Origin: Streptomyces lichenis
Lineage (GTDB): Bacteria; Actinomycetota; Actinomycetes; Streptomycetales; Streptomycetaceae
DNA: 64,000 nucleotides
NCBI RefSeq assembly: GCF_023218175.1
Contig: NZ_JALPTH010000020.1
Span: 62,001-126,000, forward strand
Direction: 5' to 3'
Shown: positions 17,362 through 25,450 of the stretch, piece after piece
Numbering within the stretch: position 1 is the stretch's first letter
Layout: each line of letters begins with the position of its first letter
Translations under genes and position numbers: made by a program
Notes under the pieces: model-generated
Databases searched by the model: none
The model's input: the letters and a program-made list of their open reading frames with translations, nothing else
What the model was told of the DNA's origin: nothing

Positions 17362-19221
17362 GTGACGATCCCCGATGTGACGATCACCGACTCCGCCGCC
17401 GATCCGGGCAAGCCGCCGCCCGCCCCCGTCAAGCTGCCCGCGCGCGAGACCTGGCGGGTGCTGTACCGGCACTTCCGGCCGCACCGCTGGGCGGTCGCCC
17501 TGGGCACCCTGTTCGCGCTGGTCGGCGCGGTGACCGCGCTGCTCCAGCCGCTCGCGGCCAAGGAGCTGGTGGAGCGGCTGGGCGGCGAGGAGTCCATCAC
17601 CGGGGTGCTGCTGGTGCTGACCGCCCTGGTGGTGCTCGGCACGGCGATCGAGTCGGTGGGCTCGTACATCCTGGAGCGGACCGCCGAGTCGGTGGTGCTG
17701 GCCGCCCGGCGGGGCCTGGTCGGGCGGCTGCTGCGGCTGCGGCTGCCGGAGGTGGAGCGGACCACTCCGGGCGATCTGATGTCCCGGATCACCTCCGACA
17801 CCACCCTGCTGCGTTCGGTGACCACCGACTCGGTGGTGGCCGCGGTGACCGGTGGGCTGGCCTGTGTCACCACCCTGGTGATGATGGCCGTGATGGACGC
17901 GGTGCTGCTGGGCGTGGTGCTCGGGGTGATCGTGCTGATCGGCGGGGCGATGGCGCTGGTGCTGCCGCGGATCTCCGAGGCCACCCGGCGCTCCCAGGAG
18001 GCCGTGGCGGAGATATCGAACCGGCTGGAGCGGGTCTTCGGGGCGTTCCGCACGGTGAAGGCGTCCGGCGCGGAGGCGCGGGAGACGGCGGCGGTGGGCG
18101 AGGCGGCCGAGGAGGCGTGGCGCCAGGGGCTGCGGTCGGCGCGCTGGCAGGCGGTGGCCGGCTCCTCGGTGGGCCTGGCCGTGCAGGTGTCGTTCCTGGC
18201 GGTGCTGGGGATCGGCGGGGCGCGGGTGGCGTCGGGGGCCATCACGGTGGCCGATCTGGTGGCCTTCCTGCTGTATCTGTTCTATCTGACCGACCCGGTG
18301 TCCAAGCTGGTGTCGGCCGCCACCGAGTACCAGATGGGCGCGGCGGCGGTGGCCCGGATCGAGGAGGCCCGGCGGCTGGCCGCGGAGGATCTGGAGGGGG
18401 AGAGTGCCTCGGGACCGGCGGAGGGCGAGGGGCCTGCCTCGGTGGTCTTCGAGGACGTGGTGTTCCGCTACCGGGACGGGCTGCCGGACGTCCACCGAGG
18501 GGTGTCCTTCGAGGTGGCGGGCCCGGGGATGACGGCCTTCGTCGGGCCCTCGGGCGCCGGGAAGACCACGGTGTTCGGGCTGATCGAGCGGTTCCACGAG
18601 GTGACCGGCGGCCGGGTGCTGGTGGACGGCCGGGACGTACGGGACTGGGCGCCGGCCGCGCTGCGGGCGGCCATCGGCTATGTGGAGCAGGACGCCCCCG
18701 TCCTGGCCGGGACGCTCCGGGAGAACCTGCTGTTCGCGGCACCGGAGGCCACCGAGGACGAGGTCCGCGAGGTGCTGGTACGGGCCCGGCTGAAGGAGCT
18801 GGTGGAGCGGCTGCCGGAGGGGCTGGACACCCCGGTCGGGCACCGCGGCTCGCAGCTGTCGGGCGGTGAGCGGCAGAGGGTGGCGATCGCCCGGGCGCTG
18901 CTGCGCAGGCCCCGGCTGCTGCTCCTGGACGAGGCGACCTCGCAGCTGGACGCGGTCAACGAGCTGGCGCTGCGGGATGTGGTGGCGGAGGTGGCGCGGG
19001 AGACCACGGTGCTGGTGGTGGCGCACCGGCTGTCCACGGTCACCCTGGCGGACCGGATCGTGGTGATGGACGCGGGCCGGGTACGGGCGGTGGGCACCCA
19101 TGCGGAGCTGGTCGCCGCGGATCGGCTGTACGGGGAGCTGGCGGCCACCCAGTTCCTGGCGGCGGGAGCGGGCGGGGTGCCGCGGACCGGGCCCGCGGTG
19201 GGGACCGCCACGGCCGGCTGA
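17362..19221 (+). CDS. ABC transporter, fused permease and ATPase (half-transporter)
   Basis: 619 aa from GTG 17362 (VTIPDVTITDS); GTG 17377 is an alternative. Type IV exporter layout: six membrane helices in about residues 40-320, then the nucleotide-binding domain with Walker A GPSGAGKTT (about 394), signature LSGGERQR (about 498), Walker B LLLLDEATSQLD (about 518) and the H-loop His in AHRLST. It probably works as a homodimer exporting lipid, peptide or drug. An open extension to 17269 is rejected: it arises from a short repeat of the end of the preceding gene. Confidence 0.92.
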   Translation: MTIPDVTITDSAADPGKPPPAPVKLPARETWRVLYRHFRPHRWAVALGTLFALVGAVTALLQPLAAKELVERLGGEESITGVLLVLTALVVLGTAIESVGSYILERTAESVVLAARRGLVGRLLRLRLPEVERTTPGDLMSRITSDTTLLRSVTTDSVVAAVTGGLACVTTLVMMAVMDAVLLGVVLGVIVLIGGAMALVLPRISEATRRSQEAVAEISNRLERVFGAFRTVKASGAEARETAAVGEAAEEAWRQGLRSARWQAVAGSSVGLAVQVSFLAVLGIGGARVASGAITVADLVAFLLYLFYLTDPVSKLVSAATEYQMGAAAVARIEEARRLAAEDLEGESASGPAEGEGPASVVFEDVVFRYRDGLPDVHRGVSFEVAGPGMTAFVGPSGAGKTTVFGLIERFHEVTGGRVLVDGRDVRDWAPAALRAAIGYVEQDAPVLAGTLRENLLFAAPEATEDEVREVLVRARLKELVERLPEGLDTPVGHRGSQLSGGERQRVAIARALLRRPRLLLLDEATSQLDAVNELALRDVVAEVARETTVLVVAHRLSTVTLADRIVVMDAGRVRAVGTHAELVAADRLYGELAATQFLAAGAGGVPRTGPAVGTATAG

Positions 19222-19315
19222 ACGCAGGTGAGCACCGGCTGAGCACCGGCCGAGCGCCACCTGATCGGGTGCGCAGCGGGCGCCACCCCGGCGGACGGAA
19301 CGGGATACTCCGGAC

Positions 19316-20404
19316 ATGACTGCCCTACGTACGCTGGTGACCGTGTCCGCCGGGGTCTGCGCGGCGGTGCTGGTGGGCGGCTGCTCGCTGGTCGCTCCCC
19401 CGGCGCCCCGGCCGCAGGCGCCCGGCCCCGGGGACCGGGTGGTGGCGACGGCCCGGGCGGCGGCGCCCGCCGCCCCGCGCCGGGCGGCCCAGCTGGAGGA
19501 GGACTACCGGACGGTCATCCGCGAGGTGCTGCCCTCGGTGGTGCAGATCGACGCCCGGGAGGGGCTGGGCTCGGGGGTGGTCTTCGACGCCAAGGGCAAC
19601 ATCGTCACCAACGCCCATGTGGTCGGCGACGAGAAGTCCTTCCGGGTCACCGTGGCCACCGGAGACGAGCCGCTGCCCGCGCGGCTGGTCTCCAGCTACC
19701 CGGAACAGGACCTGGCCGTCATCCGGCTGGAGCGTCCCCCGGCCGGGCTGAAGCCGGCCCGGTTCGGCGACTCCTCCACGGTGGAGGTCGGGCAGATCGT
19801 GCTGGCCATGGGCTCACCGCTCGGGCTGGCCGGCAGCGTCACCCAGGGCATCGTCTCGGCGACCGACCGCACGGTGAGCGAGAGCCGGTCGGGCGGCGGC
19901 ACCGGGGCGACCCTCGGCAACATGGTGCAGACCTCGGCCGCGATCAACCCGGGCAACAGCGGCGGCGCCCTGGTGAACCTGAGCGGCGAGATCGTCGGCA
20001 TCCCGACCCTGGCGGCGGCCGACCCCAGCGTGGGCAGCGCCGCGCCCGGCATCGGCTTCGCCATCCCGGTGTCCACGGTCAGGAACATCGCCGGACAGAT
20101 CGTGCGCGACGGCCGGGTCACCGACTCGGGGCGGGCCGCGCTCGACGTCACCGGCCGCACGGTGCTGGACGAGGAGTACCAGCCGGCCGGCGTCGCCGTG
20201 GTGGAGGCCGCCCGGGGCGGGGCGGCGGCGGACGCCGGGATGCGGGCGGGCGACATCATCACCAAGGTCGACTCCGAGCCGATCACCACCATGACCTCGC
20301 TCCTGGAGGCGCTGGCCGGGAAGCAGCCGGGCGACCGGGTGGCGGTCGCCTACACCCGGGGCGGCCGGGCGGCCACGGCACGGGTGACGCTCGGGGAGAT
20401 GTAG
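19316..20404 (+). CDS. HtrA/DegP-like serine protease lipoprotein with PDZ domain
   Basis: 362 aa. The signal peptide ends in the lipobox LVGGC (Cys23), so the protein is a lipid-anchored extracytoplasmic protease. Trypsin-like domain about 60-250 with the catalytic triad His101 (TNAHVV), Asp132 (QDLAVI) and Ser215 (NPGNSGGAL). The PDZ domain covers about 268-362 (GVAVVEAARGGAAADAGMRAGD). Expected role: quality control or processing of exported proteins. GATACT lies 6 nt before the ATG with no Shine-Dalgarno, indicating a leaderless start. Possible convergent overlap of about 55 bp with a minus-strand hypothetical gene. Confidence 0.93.
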   Translation: MTALRTLVTVSAGVCAAVLVGGCSLVAPPAPRPQAPGPGDRVVATARAAAPAAPRRAAQLEEDYRTVIREVLPSVVQIDAREGLGSGVVFDAKGNIVTNAHVVGDEKSFRVTVATGDEPLPARLVSSYPEQDLAVIRLERPPAGLKPARFGDSSTVEVGQIVLAMGSPLGLAGSVTQGIVSATDRTVSESRSGGGTGATLGNMVQTSAAINPGNSGGALVNLSGEIVGIPTLAAADPSVGSAAPGIGFAIPVSTVRNIAGQIVRDGRVTDSGRAALDVTGRTVLDEEYQPAGVAVVEAARGGAAADAGMRAGDIITKVDSEPITTMTSLLEALAGKQPGDRVAVAYTRGGRAATARVTLGEM

Positions 20405-20805
20405 GCGGGCGGGGGGCCGCCCCCGTCACCGGCCTGCCCCGTCCCTCCGCCCGCCAGGGAGTCCGCGAGTCGGAACGGCTCGCGCGGCTGCCCCGCCGCC
20501 AACCGCCGGACGTCCCAGAGGAGCGCGGCCGTCTCGGCGGCCTCCGCCGAGGGCGACGACCACCCCGGGTTCCGCGGGGCGGGCATCCGTACCAGGAGCG
20601 AGCCGCAGCCGGGCGGGGAGTCCTCGTAGGGCCGCTGCCGCTCCGGAGCCGTCGCGGGCAGCACGGGCCGGGACAGCGCGACCTCGCTCGACCGCCGCCT
20701 CCCGGACGAGGTCAGCGAGAGCGCGCCGCGCACCAGCCGGGGCAGCTCGCGGCCGGCTTCCCCGTCGAACCGCCATCCGTCGTCCGGAACGGGAAACCCC
20801 GCCAC
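20350..20805 (-). CDS. Candidate hypothetical protein, about 151 aa
   Basis: Fills what would otherwise be a 495-bp gap. The minus-strand frame from GTG 20805 has strong G/C third positions and a natural-looking composition (VAGFPVPDDGWRFDGEAGRE ... EAAETAALLWDVRRLAAGQ). It would be divergent from the cysteine-rich gene at 20900 and would overlap the end of the HtrA gene. The same frame stays open into the antisense of the 20900 gene, so an ATG at 20910 is also possible. I recognise no family; it may be spurious. Confidence 0.4.
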   Translation of the reverse strand: MAGFPVPDDGWRFDGEAGRELPRLVRGALSLTSSGRRRSSEVALSRPVLPATAPERQRPYEDSPPGCGSLLVRMPAPRNPGWSSPSAEAAETAALLWDVRRLAAGQPREPFRLADSLAGGGTGQAGDGGGPPPAYISPSVTRAVAARPPRV

Positions 20806-20899
20806 GAGGTGGATCTCCGCATCCCTTGAGCCGCTGGGCCGTTGTACCAGGACGGCACCGGGGACAGGCCCGGGACGTGCGGGAAGGGAAGAAGAACCG

Positions 20900-22456
20900 G
20901 TGGAGATCATCGCGCACGAGCCGGAGGAACGGCCGCCGGGACGGCAGTGGGCGGTGCGGCTGGACAGTGCCGGGCGCGGCACCGCGGCCGTCGTGGTCGT
21001 CTGCGGCCATCCGTCCTGTCCTCCGCAGCGCCTGCCGTCGGCCGCCGAGGGGCGCCGCGCCGCCGCCGAGCACCTGGCCGCCCATCTGCGCTCCGGCGGC
21101 GTACCGCGCCCCCGGGCCGCCTGTGTCTGCCGGTCCGAGGAGTGCCGTACGCACACCGCCGCCGGCCCTCGCCCACGGGTCGGGGAGGGCGCCTGGCGTT
21201 GCGGCGGCCCGGTCGTGCTCGCCGTGCTGACCGACCGGGCCGGGCGGCTGTGGCGGGCCATCGAGTGCTGCGCCCGGTGCGCGGCCGCCACCCCGGGCGC
21301 CCGGGTGGCCGCCACCGCGCCGAACACCCCCGCGACGCGGGAGCGCGCCACCGGCGCGGGCGACGGGGAGCGGCCGGGCACCGGCGCTCCGGCGTTCGGA
21401 CCGCGGTTCTCGCACCCGCAGGGGGCGGGACCGGGTCCGGCGGTCGCGCTGCCGTCCCCGCGCCGGGCCGTACGGGCCGAGCGCCCGCGGCCGGGGGGCC
21501 GGATCGGCCAGCGCACCGTGCCGCTCGATCTGCATCCGGCCGAGCTGCGCGAGGAGCTGATCGACCTCGGCCGGCAGTACCGCGAGTACCAGCAGCGCAC
21601 CGAGCCCGATCTCGCCCTCCTCGCCGGACTGCACCGCCGCAAGGCCGCCGCCTTCGCCCACTGGGCCGAGGTCACCCGCGACGGCGGACTGCGCCTGGAG
21701 GCCGAACGGGCCGAGCAGGCCGCCGCCACCACCCTCTGCCAGCACCGGCACCGCACCGGCCAGGCCGACGGCGACGAGTCGGGTGTGCAGCGCCTGCTGA
21801 GCGCCCCGGGGCAGTGGCGGTACGCACGGGACGTCCTCGACCATGTCGCCGAGCACCCCCCGCTGCCGGGCGCCGAGGCGCGGCTGGTCGCGCTGGTGCT
21901 GACCCTGCGCACCGCGCTGACCGGCGTCGGCAACCTCGTCGGCCAGGACCTCACCGCGCTGCCGCTGACCGACCCCGAGCGGCTGGTCGAGGAGCTGACC
22001 GGCTGCGGCTGGCTGACCCTGCCCGGCAGCGCCGCCGAACTGCTCGCCTCCCGCCCGGAGACCCCCACCCGGATCACCGTCCCCTCCCTGATGCCGCGGG
22101 GGGACGACCCCGGCCCGTTCGCCTTCGGCCGCAAGACCCGCCCCAAGCTCAGCGGCTGGGCCCAGCGGGTCATCGGCGACAAGAAGCTCCGCAAGGCGAA
22201 GACGGCGGCCGAGGTGCGGCTGCTGGCGCTCACCCTGGCCACGTGGTCCGAGGCCGACGGCCGGCTCGGGCCGAAGGGCGGGGGCCTGGACACCGGCCGG
22301 CTCGCCGACCGGTGCGCCACCGCCCCCGAGGGGCTGCCGGAGCTGGTGGAGCGGCTGACCGCCGCCGACTGGCTGGCCGAGGCCGCGACGGCCGACGGCC
22401 GCCTCACCGGACGGCTCACCGAGCGGGTGCTGCCCCTCAGCTGCCCGCCGTACTGA
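20900..22456 (+). CDS. Conserved hypothetical protein with cysteine-rich N-terminus
   Basis: 518 aa from GTG 20900 with GGAAG upstream. The first 125 residues contain paired cysteines (CGHPSC, CVCRSEEC, CGG, CCARC) that could form zinc sites. After a Pro/Gly-rich linker (150-205) comes a helical region (LREELIDLGRQYREYQQRTEPDLALL) and a C-terminal part containing a basic KTRPKLSGWAQRVIGDKKLRKAKT segment and a helix-turn-helix-like stretch near 460-500. Composition and length suggest a cytoplasmic, possibly nucleic-acid-binding protein. I do not recognise a named family and assign no function. Confidence 0.85.
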   Translation: MEIIAHEPEERPPGRQWAVRLDSAGRGTAAVVVVCGHPSCPPQRLPSAAEGRRAAAEHLAAHLRSGGVPRPRAACVCRSEECRTHTAAGPRPRVGEGAWRCGGPVVLAVLTDRAGRLWRAIECCARCAAATPGARVAATAPNTPATRERATGAGDGERPGTGAPAFGPRFSHPQGAGPGPAVALPSPRRAVRAERPRPGGRIGQRTVPLDLHPAELREELIDLGRQYREYQQRTEPDLALLAGLHRRKAAAFAHWAEVTRDGGLRLEAERAEQAAATTLCQHRHRTGQADGDESGVQRLLSAPGQWRYARDVLDHVAEHPPLPGAEARLVALVLTLRTALTGVGNLVGQDLTALPLTDPERLVEELTGCGWLTLPGSAAELLASRPETPTRITVPSLMPRGDDPGPFAFGRKTRPKLSGWAQRVIGDKKLRKAKTAAEVRLLALTLATWSEADGRLGPKGGGLDTGRLADRCATAPEGLPELVERLTAADWLAEAATADGRLTGRLTERVLPLSCPPY

Positions 22457-22477
22457 ACCGGCCCCCGGCACGGCGAA

Positions 22478-22517
22478 GGCCCGCCCGGTGACGGCGTCCG
22501 TCGGCACCGGGCAGGCC
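22478..22517. terminator. Hairpin between convergent genes
   Basis: 13-bp stem with one mismatch (GGCCCGCCCGGTG at 22478-22490 with CACCGGGCAGGCC at 22505-22517) between the 20900 gene and the small minus-strand gene at 22535. Confidence 0.7.
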
Positions 22518-22534
22518 CTCCGCGCGCCTCCTGG

Positions 22535-22759
22535 CTACTCCTTGGCGGCGGCCGTCTCGCCGTCCGGGTGGAGGCTCATCGCGTAGATCTTCGTACCGTC
22601 CTCGGAGAGCTCGACCTGGTCGGCGCCGCCCTCCTGGAGTGCCTTCCAGTGCTCACCGATCCAGGATTCCGCGTCGCCCTGGGTGGTGAACTCCTCGGGC
22701 TCGACCGCCGGCTGGACCTCCGCCCCGCCCGACCCTTCGAACCGCCACGTCCATGCCAT
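22535..22759 (-). CDS. Small conserved hypothetical protein, 74 aa
   Basis: MAWTWRFEGSGGAEVQP... with EEFTTQGDAESWIGEHWKAL in the middle, rich in Trp and acidic residues. From memory this is a well-conserved short Streptomyces protein of unknown function. The ATG at 22759 has an ideal ribosome binding site (GGAGG, 6 nt upstream), which rules out the much longer open frame on this strand. Soluble; no signal peptide. Confidence 0.88.
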   Translation of the reverse strand: MAWTWRFEGSGGAEVQPAVEPEEFTTQGDAESWIGEHWKALQEGGADQVELSEDGTKIYAMSLHPDGETAAAKE

Positions 22760-22840
22760 GTGGACCTCCAGATGATCGGTTTCCTGCCCGCAGCGTAGCC
22801 GGGCGCGCACCCGCCGCGGGGACGCGGGAGGATCATCCCT

Positions 22841-24040
22841 GTGGATGTGACTCTGCTCGGCACCGGAGCCCCCGAGGGGCTGCCCCGCCCCGACTGCCCG
22901 TGCGCCGCCTGCGCGGCCGCCCGCGGTCCGGCGGTCCGCGCCGCCACCGCGCTGCTGGTGGACGGCGCGCTGCTGCTGGACCTGACGCCCGGGACGGTGC
23001 AGGCGGCGGCCCGGGCGGGGCGGTCGCTGGGCGGGGTGCGCCAGGTGCTGCTGACCCATCCGCACGACGGCCCGCCGGTGGAGGTACCGCCCGGGCTGCC
23101 CTCGGCGGGGCGGGTGCCGGACGGCCGGGAGCTGACCCTGATCAGCGGCCACCGGGTGCGGGCGGTGCCGATGGACGCCCCGGGCACCGGGTACGAGGTG
23201 GCCTCCCCGGAGGGCGCGACCCTGCTGTACCTGCCGCCCGGTGGCGCCCCGGCCGGGCTGGGCGGTCCGCGCCGCCCGTACGGAATGGTGCTGGCGGACG
23301 TCGTGGGGCGGCCGGACGCGCTGGCCCGGCTGCGCGAGGCCGGGGCCATCGGGCCGGAGACGGAGCTCGTCGCCGTCCATCTGGACCATGGCGTACCGCC
23401 GGGGGCGGAGCTGGACCGCCGGCTGGCGGCGGCCGGGGCGCGGGCGGTCCCGGACGGCACCACGCTGGCGGTCGGCGCGCGGCCGGGCCCGCCGCCGCTG
23501 CCCCGGCGCACCCTGATGACCGGCGGCGCCCGCTCGGGCAAGTCGCTGGAGGCCGAACGCCGGCTGGAGTCGTACCCGGGGGTGGTGTACGTGGCGACCG
23601 GCGGCACCCGTGCCGGGGACCCCGAGTGGGCCGACCGGGTCGGCGCCCACCGGGAGCGGCGGCCGTCCTCCTGGCGTACCGAGGAGACCTGCGACCTGGT
23701 GCCGCTGCTGGCCGCCGAGGGGCCGCCGCTGCTGGTGGACTGCCTGTCGCTGTGGCTGACCGACGCCATGGACCGGGTGGGCGCCTGGGACGACGAGGTG
23801 TGGGAGAAGAGCGGGCGGCGGGAGCTGCGGGAGCGGGTGGGCGGGCTGGTGGCGGCGGTACGGGCCACCCGGCGCACGGTCGTGGCGGTGACCAACGAGA
23901 CCGGCTCGGGCGTGGTGCCCGCGACCGCGTCGGGGCGGCGGTTCCGGGACGAGCTGGGCCGGCTGAACGCGGCCTTCGCCGGGGAGTGCGAGCAGGTGGT
24001 GCTGGTGGTGGCGGGGCAGGCGCTGGTGCTGCGCGGCTGA
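22841..24040 (+). CDS. cobU: CobU (adenosylcobinamide kinase/guanylyltransferase) with degenerate metallo-beta-lactamase-like N-terminal domain
   Basis: 399 aa from GTG 22841 (GGGAGG upstream). Residues about 225-399 are CobU: Walker A GGARSGKS (about 227-234), VVYVATGGTR, and LLVDCLSLWLTDAM. It phosphorylates adenosylcobinamide and attaches GMP in cobalamin nucleotide-loop assembly. Residues 1-210 resemble a metallo-beta-lactamase fold (MDVTLLGTGAPEGLPRP ... LLTHPHDG), but the usual HxHxDH metal site is reduced to HPHDG, so it is probably non-catalytic or altered. cobT follows 86 bp downstream on the same strand. Confidence 0.92.
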   Translation: MDVTLLGTGAPEGLPRPDCPCAACAAARGPAVRAATALLVDGALLLDLTPGTVQAAARAGRSLGGVRQVLLTHPHDGPPVEVPPGLPSAGRVPDGRELTLISGHRVRAVPMDAPGTGYEVASPEGATLLYLPPGGAPAGLGGPRRPYGMVLADVVGRPDALARLREAGAIGPETELVAVHLDHGVPPGAELDRRLAAAGARAVPDGTTLAVGARPGPPPLPRRTLMTGGARSGKSLEAERRLESYPGVVYVATGGTRAGDPEWADRVGAHRERRPSSWRTEETCDLVPLLAAEGPPLLVDCLSLWLTDAMDRVGAWDDEVWEKSGRRELRERVGGLVAAVRATRRTVVAVTNETGSGVVPATASGRRFRDELGRLNAAFAGECEQVVLVVAGQALVLRG

Positions 24041-24113
24041 GAGCCGGGGCCGCGCGCCACGAGCCCGTACCGGCCCCGCCCCGGGCCGGAGTCCGGAGGT
24101 CACCGGCGACCGG

Positions 24114-24126
24114 TACTGTGCGACGA
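24114..24126 (+). promoter_or_regulatory. cobT leaderless promoter (-10 box)
   Basis: TACTGT (24114-24119) is followed by GCGACGA and then ATG. The same TACTGT-GCG arrangement occurs before cobS (28834), with identical spacing. Confidence 0.55.
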
Positions 24127-25263
24127 ATGAGCAGGCTGAATCTCGACGACTTCTCCGATCTGATCGAGCGCCCCGACGGGGCCGTGCGGCGTGACGCCGA
24201 GGACCGCCGGGAGCGGCTGGCGGTGCCGCCCGGGGCGCTGGGCCGCCTGGACGAGCTGGGCGAGTGGCTGACGGCCGCTCAGGGCGCGGTACCGGTGCGG
24301 CCGGTGGAGCGGCCCCGGGTGGTGCTGTTCGCCGGGGACCACCAGGTGGCCTCGCTGGACGTCTCGGGCCGCCCGGCCGGCGGGGCGTACGCGCTGGTGC
24401 GCGCGGTGCTGGACGGGGCGAGCCCGCTGGCGGTGCTGGCCCGGCGGATGGACGTCCCGGTGCGGGTGGTGGACGCGGGCCTGGACTGCGACCCGGAGCT
24501 GCTGCCGGAGGACGTGGTGCGCCGCCGGGTGCGCCGGGGCGGCGGGCGGATCGACATCGAGGACGCGCTGACCCCGGAGGAGGCCGAGCAGGCGGTACGG
24601 CTGGGGATGGCCGTCGCCGACGAGGAGGCCGACTCGGGGACGGACCTGGTGGTCCTCGGCGACCTCAGCGTGGGCGGCACCACCGCGGCCGCGGTGCTGA
24701 TCGCCGCGCTGTGCGGGACGGACGCCTCGGTGGTGACCGGCCGGGGCGGCGCGGGCATCGACGACCTGGCCTGGATGCGCAAGTGCGCGGCGGTCCGGGA
24801 CGCGCTGCGGCGGGCCCGGCCGGTGCTGGGCGACCAGCTGGAGCTGCTGGCCGCGGCGGGCGGCGCGGACCTGGCGGCGGTCACCGGGTTCCTGCTGCAG
24901 AGCGCGGTGCGGCGGATGCCGGTGATCCTGGACGGGGTGGTGTCGGCGGCCTGCGCCCTGGTGGCGCAGCGGGCGGCCTTCCGCGCCCCGGACTGGTGGC
25001 TGGCCGGGCAGCTGAGCGGGGAGCCGGCGCAGGCCAAGGCGCTGGACCGGATGGCGCTGGAGCCGCTGCTCGACCAGAAGGTGACGGTCGGCGAGGGGGT
25101 CGGCGCGCTGCTGGCGCTGCCGCTGGTCCAGGCGGCGGCCGCGTTCGCGGCGGAACTGCCGGAGCGGGAGCCGTACCCGGAGGACCCTGGAACGGTCCCG
25201 GAGGCGGTGGAGGAGACGGAGAAGGCGGCGGAGACGGGGAAGGGCGAGGCTGGCGAGGAGTGA
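24127..25263 (+). CDS. cobT: Nicotinate-nucleotide-dimethylbenzimidazole phosphoribosyltransferase
   Basis: Makes alpha-ribazole phosphate, the lower ligand of cobalamin. 378 aa from ATG 24127 (MSRLNLDDFSDLIERP). Recognisable features: VVLFAGDHQVAS, LGDLSVGGTTAAAVL, and the catalytic glutamate near residue 323 in VTVGEGVGALL. The C-terminal 35 residues are Glu/Pro/Lys-rich and look disordered, longer than in typical CobT. It lies downstream of cobU; cobS is 3.6 kb further on. The same frame is open far upstream but overlaps cobU, so the internal ATG is used. Confidence 0.93.
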   Translation: MSRLNLDDFSDLIERPDGAVRRDAEDRRERLAVPPGALGRLDELGEWLTAAQGAVPVRPVERPRVVLFAGDHQVASLDVSGRPAGGAYALVRAVLDGASPLAVLARRMDVPVRVVDAGLDCDPELLPEDVVRRRVRRGGGRIDIEDALTPEEAEQAVRLGMAVADEEADSGTDLVVLGDLSVGGTTAAAVLIAALCGTDASVVTGRGGAGIDDLAWMRKCAAVRDALRRARPVLGDQLELLAAAGGADLAAVTGFLLQSAVRRMPVILDGVVSAACALVAQRAAFRAPDWWLAGQLSGEPAQAKALDRMALEPLLDQKVTVGEGVGALLALPLVQAAAAFAAELPEREPYPEDPGTVPEAVEETEKAAETGKGEAGEE

Positions 25264-25450
25264 GCCGCCTCTGACGGTCGTACGGGCCGGGGCCCGGCGG
25301 GATTCTCAGCGCGGGGCCCGGCGACCGTCCGGGCGTACGGGCCGGGGTCCCCTGGCCGCGGCCCCGGGGCCCCGCCCGGCACCCAGCACCCAGCACCCAG
25401 CAGCGTCCGCTCCCCGGGCCGTGCACCCAAACACCCCATATCATCTGATC

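Noticed and set aside
20350..22507. Long minus-strand frames (about 690 codons) opposite the cysteine-rich gene
   Set aside because: The plus-strand gene has a ribosome binding site and natural composition; only the end of one of these frames, beyond the plus-strand start, is kept as a weak candidate.
25264..25420. Triple CACCCAG repeat and duplicated gtacgggccgggg after cobT
   Set aside because: Too short and GC-driven to call as an element.
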